From: Virgisporangium aliadipatigenens
GTDB lineage: Bacteria; Actinomycetota; Actinomycetes; Mycobacteriales; Micromonosporaceae
DNA length: 64,000 nucleotides
Assembly: GCF_016863615.1 (NCBI RefSeq)
Contig: NZ_BOPF01000002.1
Coordinates: 682,001 to 746,000 of the forward strand
Direction: 5' to 3'
In this document: positions 59,241 to 64,000 of the stretch, piece after piece
Layout of the letters: each line of letters opens with the position of its first letter
Numbering within the stretch: position 1 is the first letter of the stretch
The notes under the pieces: generated by a model
Databases searched by the model: none
The model's input: only the letters and a program-made list of their open reading frames with translations
Told to the model about the DNA's origin: nothing
Translations under genes and position numbers: made by a program

Positions 59241-60473
59241 GTGGACAAGATCAACGGCCGCCGGCGCTGGGCCGCGCTGCTCTCGTTGGCCCTCGGCGGA
59301 GTGGCGATCGGGCTCACCGAGTTCGTGCCCTCGGGGCTGCTGCCGGAGATCGCGCACGACGTTCTCGGCGACGAGTACGCGCGCTCGCGGCCGGACGCGG
59401 TGGCGCACGCCGGCTGGATGATCACCGCCTACGCGCTGGGCGTCGTCGTCGGCGCGCCGCTGATCGCCGCGCTGACCGCCCGGCTGCCGCGCCGGCGGCT
59501 CGTGCTGTGGCTGCTGATCGGGTTCGTGCTCGGGACGCTCGCCTCCGCGCTGGCGCCGACGTTCGGCACGGTGCTGGTGGCCCGCTTCGCCGCCGGCCTG
59601 CCGCACGGCGCGTACTTCGGCGCGGCCGGGCTGCTCGCCGCGGCGCTCATGGGGCCGGGCAGCGAGGCGCGCGGGTTCGCGGTCGTGCTGGGCGGGCTCA
59701 CCGCCTCCAACGTGGCCGGCGTCCCGCTGGTCACCTGGCTCGGGCAGACGGTCGGCTGGCGGATCGCGTACCTCGCCGTCGCCGCCGTGTTCGGGCTCGC
59801 GCTGCTGGCCGTGGCGGTGAGCGTGCCGGAGGCGCCGGCCGCGCCGGGCGGTTCACCCGCGGCCGAACTGCGTGCCCTGCGCCGGCCCCAGGTGTGGCTC
59901 GTCGCCGTCACCGCCGCGGTCGGCTTCGCCGGCTTCTTCGCGATCAGCAGCTACATCGCGCCGGTGACCACTGAGGTGGCCGGCCTGCCGTCGGGTGTCG
60001 TGGCGTGGGTGCTGGTCGCCGTCGGTCTCGGCATGACCGTGGGCAACGCGCTCGGCGGCTGGTTCGCCGACCGCGACCTGCGCCGCGCCACGCTGCTCGG
60101 CTTCACCGGCATGATCGTCGCGGCGGCGTTCTTCGCGCTCGCGGCGGGCCACCCCGTGGGGCTGTTCCTCGGCGCGTTCCTGACCGGCGCGACCAGTCTC
60201 TTCCTCGGCCCGGCCCTGCAGTCCCGGCTGATCGCGGTGGCCCCCGGCGCGCAGCTCATGGGCGCCGCCGTCAACCAGTCCGCGATGAACTGCGCCAACA
60301 GCCTCGGCGCCGCGGTGGGCAGCGTGGTGATCGCCGCCGGACTCGGCTACCGCGCGCCGGCCTGGGTGGGCGCCGCCCTCGCCGCCGTGGGGCTGGCCCT
60401 CGCCGCCACCGGCTACGCGCTCGAGCGTCGTGTGCGCGAATACGCCCCCGTCGCTGCGGCCGACGTTCGATGA
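59241..60473 (+). CDS. MFS transporter (drug/sugar efflux type)
   Basis: 410 residues from the GTG at 59241, with twelve TM segments. The first begins WAALLSLALGGVAIGLTEFVPSGLL, and the motif A equivalent is LTARLPRRRLVLW near 83. The EFVPSGLLPEIA opening and the glycine-rich PHGAYFGAAGLLAA helix resemble the AraJ/Cmi-type arabinose-or-chloramphenicol efflux subgroup (DHA1). It lies upstream of the CHASE kinase gene, with a seven-base gap. The substrate is unknown. Confidence 0.9.
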   Translation: MDKINGRRRWAALLSLALGGVAIGLTEFVPSGLLPEIAHDVLGDEYARSRPDAVAHAGWMITAYALGVVVGAPLIAALTARLPRRRLVLWLLIGFVLGTLASALAPTFGTVLVARFAAGLPHGAYFGAAGLLAAALMGPGSEARGFAVVLGGLTASNVAGVPLVTWLGQTVGWRIAYLAVAAVFGLALLAVAVSVPEAPAAPGGSPAAELRALRRPQVWLVAVTAAVGFAGFFAISSYIAPVTTEVAGLPSGVVAWVLVAVGLGMTVGNALGGWFADRDLRRATLLGFTGMIVAAAFFALAAGHPVGLFLGAFLTGATSLFLGPALQSRLIAVAPGAQLMGAAVNQSAMNCANSLGAAVGSVVIAAGLGYRAPAWVGAALAAVGLALAATGYALERRVREYAPVAAADVR

Positions 60474-60480
60474 TCGGAAC

Positions 60481-62676
60481 GTGGGCGCCCGCTGGCGGGA
60501 CGGGGTGCGGCCCGTCATCGTCTACCCGCTGCTGCTCGCGGTCGCCGGAGTAGCGGCGTCCGGAGCGGTCGGCGCGGTGCTGCGCGACTCCCAGGAACGC
60601 ACCACGGACACCGCCATGATCCGTCGCACCGCGGAGATCCAGGCGGCCGTCGCCTCCGAGGTGCGCCGCTACGAGGACACCCTCACCACTCTCGCCACCG
60701 CCACCGGCGCGCTCGAACGGCTCGACACCACGCGGTTCGCCGACGTCACCGCCGCCATGGACGACCTGCGCCTGGCCGGCGCCATCTCGGCCCTGTTCGT
60801 CGTCGCGGACACCACCGCGACGATGCCGGACGTGCAGCGCGAGTGGCGCCAACGCGGCGCCACCGGCCTGGTGCTCGACGGCGGCGGCGCCGGCCCCGAG
60901 CACCTGCACGTCGTGCTGGAACGGCTGATCGACCCGACCGTCACGCTGAGCGTGCGCGGGTTCGACTTCAGCCGGTACCCGCCGGTCGCGGCGGCGCTCA
61001 CCGAGGCGCGGGGGACCGGGACGCCGGCCGCGTCGGAGACGTTCCTGCTGCCGGACGACCCGTTGCGCCCGAACGGGCCGGCGCAGCGGGCGTTCGTGCT
61101 GGCCGCCCCGGTGCGCGGGCCGCCGGAGGGCGCGTTCCTCGGCTGGATCCTGATGGGCGTGCGCGGGGAGGACTTCATCGGCTCGGTCCTGCGCCGGGCC
61201 GGCCAGGGGCTCCTCGACGTCACCGTGTGGGCCCGCACGGTCGAGGGCGGCGATGCCGTCGTGGCCGTGCACGAGCCCGGCTCCGGCACCCCGCGCGACC
61301 TGCGCCGCGTGGTCGACCTCGACGTGGCCCACCGCCGCTGGCGCCTCGAGGCGCGCGCCAGCGCGGCCGAGATCCCCGGCGGCGCGAACGCCCTTCCCGC
61401 GGCCGTCAGCGCCGCCGGCCTGGTGCTGACCCTGCTGCTGTGCCTGCTGGTGTACGTGCTCGGCACCGGCCGGGCCCGGGCCCGCGCCCAGGTGCACGAG
61501 GCCACCGGGGCGCTGCGCGACGAACTGATCCGCCGGCGCGCCGCCGAGGCCGGGGTGGCCGCGCAGAAGGACTACCTGACGCAGGTTCTCGACGCGATCG
61601 ACGTCGCCGTGCTCACCTGCGACCCGGACGGCACGATCGTGCACGCGAACCGGCGCGCGCGGGACTTCCTGCCGGCGGATCCGGGCCGGCGCTCCGTGGA
61701 CTCCCTGCTGCCCGGCCTCGTGCCGACCGCGGCCGACGGCACCCCGCTGCCGCCCGCGGAACTGCCGCTGGCCCGCGCGCTGCGCGGCGAGCCGGTCGTC
61801 GGCGCGGAGGCCCTGCTCACCCGCCCGGACGGCAGCCGCGAGGTGATGCTCATGCACGCCCGGCCGCTCTTCGCCGGCGACGAGACGATCATCGGAGCCG
61901 TCGCGTCCGGCTACGGGATCACCGAGCTGCGCGCCCGCGAGGCCGAACTGGCCGCGTTCGCCGCCGTCGTCGCGCACGACCTGCAGTCGCCGCTGACCAC
62001 CGTGCGCGGCTACGCCGACCTGGTCCGCACGCGCCTCACCGACAATCCCGAGATGGCCGCCCACGTGCACGACCTCGACACCGTCATCCGCACCTCGCGG
62101 CGCATGTCGACGCTGATCAGCGACCTGCTGGCGTTCACGTCCGCGGGTGACAGCGCGGTGCACCCGCGGACCGTGGCGCTGTCCGCGCTCGTCGAGGAGG
62201 TGATCCAGGACCGGCTGGCCGCCGTCGCGGTCGACCCGTACACGCCGGTGCCGCGCTTCGACGTCGGACCGCTCCCGGCCGTCGAGGCGGACCCGTCCCT
62301 CGTGCACCAGCTGCTCGACAACGTCATCGGGAACGCCGTCAAGTACACGCCCCCCGGACAGCCGGCCAGGATCGAGATCACCGGCCGGGACGACGGCGCC
62401 GGCCTGGTGCACGTGGCGATCGCCGACCGGGGGATCGGCATCCCCGCCGGCCAGCACGACGCGGTGTTCACCGGGTTTCGCCGGGCCCACCCGAAGTCCG
62501 GCTACACCGGCACCGGCCTCGGCCTGGCCATCTGCCAGCGGGTGGTGGAACGCCACGGCGGCACGATCGCCGCCCACGACAACCCCGGCGGCGGCACCGT
62601 CATCCGGTTCACGCTGCCGGCCGCGGTCAGAACGTCAGCAGTTCCTCGATCCGGGCAAGCAGTGTCCGCGGGCTGA
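60481..62676 (+). CDS. CHASE-PAS sensor histidine kinase
   Basis: 731 residues from the GTG at 60481; the start is the least certain part. A TM at about 13-35, a CHASE-like extracytoplasmic domain (SVRGFDFSRYPPVAAALTEA near 160; FVLAAPVRG near 203), a second TM near 315, a coiled stretch, a PAS domain (DAIDVAVLTCDPDGTIVHANRRA near 370), HisKA with VVAHDLQSPLTTVRGY (His near 500) and HATPase_c (GIGIP, TGTGLGLAIC). The last 50 bases overlap the response-regulator gene on the other strand. The kinase domain is a close paralogue of the one at 63037. Confidence 0.93.
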   Translation: MGARWRDGVRPVIVYPLLLAVAGVAASGAVGAVLRDSQERTTDTAMIRRTAEIQAAVASEVRRYEDTLTTLATATGALERLDTTRFADVTAAMDDLRLAGAISALFVVADTTATMPDVQREWRQRGATGLVLDGGGAGPEHLHVVLERLIDPTVTLSVRGFDFSRYPPVAAALTEARGTGTPAASETFLLPDDPLRPNGPAQRAFVLAAPVRGPPEGAFLGWILMGVRGEDFIGSVLRRAGQGLLDVTVWARTVEGGDAVVAVHEPGSGTPRDLRRVVDLDVAHRRWRLEARASAAEIPGGANALPAAVSAAGLVLTLLLCLLVYVLGTGRARARAQVHEATGALRDELIRRRAAEAGVAAQKDYLTQVLDAIDVAVLTCDPDGTIVHANRRARDFLPADPGRRSVDSLLPGLVPTAADGTPLPPAELPLARALRGEPVVGAEALLTRPDGSREVMLMHARPLFAGDETIIGAVASGYGITELRAREAELAAFAAVVAHDLQSPLTTVRGYADLVRTRLTDNPEMAAHVHDLDTVIRTSRRMSTLISDLLAFTSAGDSAVHPRTVALSALVEEVIQDRLAAVAVDPYTPVPRFDVGPLPAVEADPSLVHQLLDNVIGNAVKYTPPGQPARIEITGRDDGAGLVHVAIADRGIGIPAGQHDAVFTGFRRAHPKSGYTGTGLGLAICQRVVERHGGTIAAHDNPGGGTVIRFTLPAAVRTSAVPRSGQAVSAG

Positions 62677-63040
62677 ACGGCTTCGTCAGGTACAGGTCGG
62701 CGCCGGCCATCATGCCCTCGCTCTCGAACATGACGTGCGCCCGCGCGGTCAGCATGACGATCGGGAGGCTGCGGGTGCGGCCGTCGGCGCGCAGTTCCTT
62801 GCACACCTCGACGCCGGACAGGCCGGGCATCATCACGTCCAGCACCACGAGATCGGGCAGCCGCTTGGCGATGCGGGCCAGCGCGGCCTCGCCGTTGGCG
62901 GCGGTGTCGACCCGGTAGCCGGCGCTCGTCAGCTTCAGTTCGAGCAGCTCACGCAGGTCGGCGTCGTCGTCGACGACCAGGATGTTCGGCTGCCGGAGGT
63001 CGTCCAGGCTCGGCAGCGAGATGGAAAGTCCGTTGCTCAC
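62627..63040 (-). CDS. single-domain response regulator
   Basis: 137 residues, receiver domain only: acidic pair VVDDDAD near 22-28, phosphoacceptor Asp in LVVLDVMMPGLSG near 66, Thr in VMLTAR near 96 and Lys in YLTKPFSPR near 118. No output domain, so it acts through protein contacts, like CheY-type or relay regulators. The GTG start overlaps the stop of the kinase gene at 63037 (GTGA), making a kinase/regulator operon. It could also serve the convergent CHASE kinase. Confidence 0.94.
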   Translation of the reverse strand: MSNGLSISLPSLDDLRQPNILVVDDDADLRELLELKLTSAGYRVDTAANGEAALARIAKRLPDLVVLDVMMPGLSGVEVCKELRADGRTRSLPIVMLTARAHVMFESEGMMAGADLYLTKPFSPRTLLARIEELLTF

Positions 63041-64000
63041 TGGTCATCGCTCCTCTTACTGGTAGCCGGTTCGAGGATGCCGGCCGAAAGGACGGTTTCC
63101 GGGTGCTGCTGGGGTGCGGCCGGGTTGCGGGCGGCCGGCATCGTGAAGCAGATGCGGGTGCCGCCGCCCGGGTCGTCGCGGGCGACGATGGTGCCGCCGT
63201 GGCGTTCCACGACCCGCTTGCAGATGGCCAGGCCGAGGCCGGTGCCGGTGTAGCCCGAGGCACGGTGCGCCCGGTGGAACGTGTCGAAGACGGCCTCGTG
63301 CTGGCCGGGCGGGATGCCGATGCCGTTGTCCGCCACGACGATCTCCACCCAGCCCGGTGCGCCGTCCGCGGTGCCGATCGTCACGACGGCCGTGGCACCG
63401 GGTGCGGTGTACTTGACGGCGTTGCTCACCAGGTTGTCCAGCACCTGGCGGATCAACGCGGGGTCGGCGTGCAGCGGTGCCAGTTCCCCCAACTCGAACC
63501 GGGGGACGGGGGTGCCGGCGGCGGTCGCGAGATCGACGCGCGCGGCGGTGATGTCGTTGACCATGGCGCGCAGGTCCACGGTCTGCGGATTGATCTCCCC
63601 GTCCCGGGCCGTGGTGTAACCGAGCAGGTCGGTGATCAGGCCGCGCATCCGGGCGGCGCTGCGGCGGATCCGGTCGACGCTGCGCTCGGCGCCGGCGTAG
63701 GCCGGGTGCGGCGGTGCCTTCTCCAGCAGGTCGGCGAGGTCCTCCGCCCAGCCGTCCACGGTGGTCAGCGGGTTGAGCAGGTCGTGCGCGACCACCCCGG
63801 CGAACGCGGCCAGCTCGTCGCGGTGCCGGCGTTCGGCCGTGACGTCGTGGAACATCAGCACGGCGGCGTGCCCGGTGCCCGGGTCGAACCCCAGCTCGGC
63901 GGCGGTGACCTGGACGATGCGGCCGTCGCCGACCCGCACGTCCAGCCCGTGCGCGGCGACCAGCGCGCTCTCGTCGATCGGGGAGCCGTCCGGCAGCGTC
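63037..64000 (-). CDS. PAS sensor histidine kinase, cut by the window edge
   Basis: About 320 C-terminal residues are visible; the gene starts beyond the right edge. They contain the end of a PAS domain (LPDGSPIDESALV; VQVTAAELGFDPGTGHAAVLMFHDVT in parts), HisKA with VVAHDLLNPLTTVDGW, and HATPase_c with NLVSNAVKYTAPG, DNGIGIPPGQHE and TGTGLGLAICKRVVERHGGTI. A short tail follows. The response regulator is co-translated with it. It is a paralogue of the CHASE kinase on the opposite strand. Confidence 0.93.
   Translation of the reverse strand, partial: TLPDGSPIDESALVAAHGLDVRVGDGRIVQVTAAELGFDPGTGHAAVLMFHDVTAERRHRDELAAFAGVVAHDLLNPLTTVDGWAEDLADLLEKAPPHPAYAGAERSVDRIRRSAARMRGLITDLLGYTTARDGEINPQTVDLRAMVNDITAARVDLATAAGTPVPRFELGELAPLHADPALIRQVLDNLVSNAVKYTAPGATAVVTIGTADGAPGWVEIVVADNGIGIPPGQHEAVFDTFHRAHRASGYTGTGLGLAICKRVVERHGGTIVARDDPGGGTRICFTMPAARNPAAPQQHPETVLSAGILEPATSKRSDDQ

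Overview
The window is about 72% G+C, packed with genes on both strands, and reads like the chromosome of a filamentous actinomycete. A Micromonosporaceae-type genome is my best guess, an inference from gene content: a conservon-type kinase/roadblock/DUF742 cluster, ECF42 and SigE-family sigma factors, a mycothiol-type maleylpyruvate isomerase homologue and many GTG starts. No rRNA, tRNA, insertion sequence, phage or CRISPR array was recognised.

Layout. 1-4815 (minus): a conservon-type signalling operon, running membrane sensor-like protein, nitrate-sensor histidine kinase, roadblock protein, DUF742 protein; the operon continues past the left edge. 5256-13787: mostly housekeeping or accessory genes (DUF885 peptidase-like, pentapeptide-repeat protein, two metallophosphoesterases, acetamidase, a YCII plus ECF42 sigma pair, hotdog protein, acetyltransferase). 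14310-24371: the most unusual block, a five-gene minus-strand operon (SWIM protein, unknown protein, VWA protein, MoxR ATPase, DUF5682 protein) with a divergent DUF4132 protein that carries a 45-bp coding tandem repeat. 24396-35669: small regulators and hydrolases, including a TetR regulator with a clear two-site operator and an esterase/epoxide hydrolase operon. 35736-40622: a 1628-residue fusion of a kinase-like domain that lacks its catalytic Asp, an AAA ATPase, GAF and diguanylate cyclase. 40702-42522: an unknown small gene, cobF and cobK. 43139-50104: two paralogous secreted fibronectin-type proteins, a divergent SigE-family sigma factor and a two-component system. 51232-55754: a GH2/AbfB plus GH76 pair under a promoter with a LacI-type operator. 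55870-64000: WD40-like protein, small enzymes, an MFS exporter, and two related histidine kinases facing each other around a response regulator.

Two features recur. At least a dozen genes have a TANNNT hexamer 5-7 bases before the start codon, which points to leaderless transcription and was used to choose starts. Several gene ends carry inverted repeats that overlap or sit just past the stop codon. Two intergenic spaces hold degenerate G+C-rich repeat arrays (about 42-bp and 31-bp periods).
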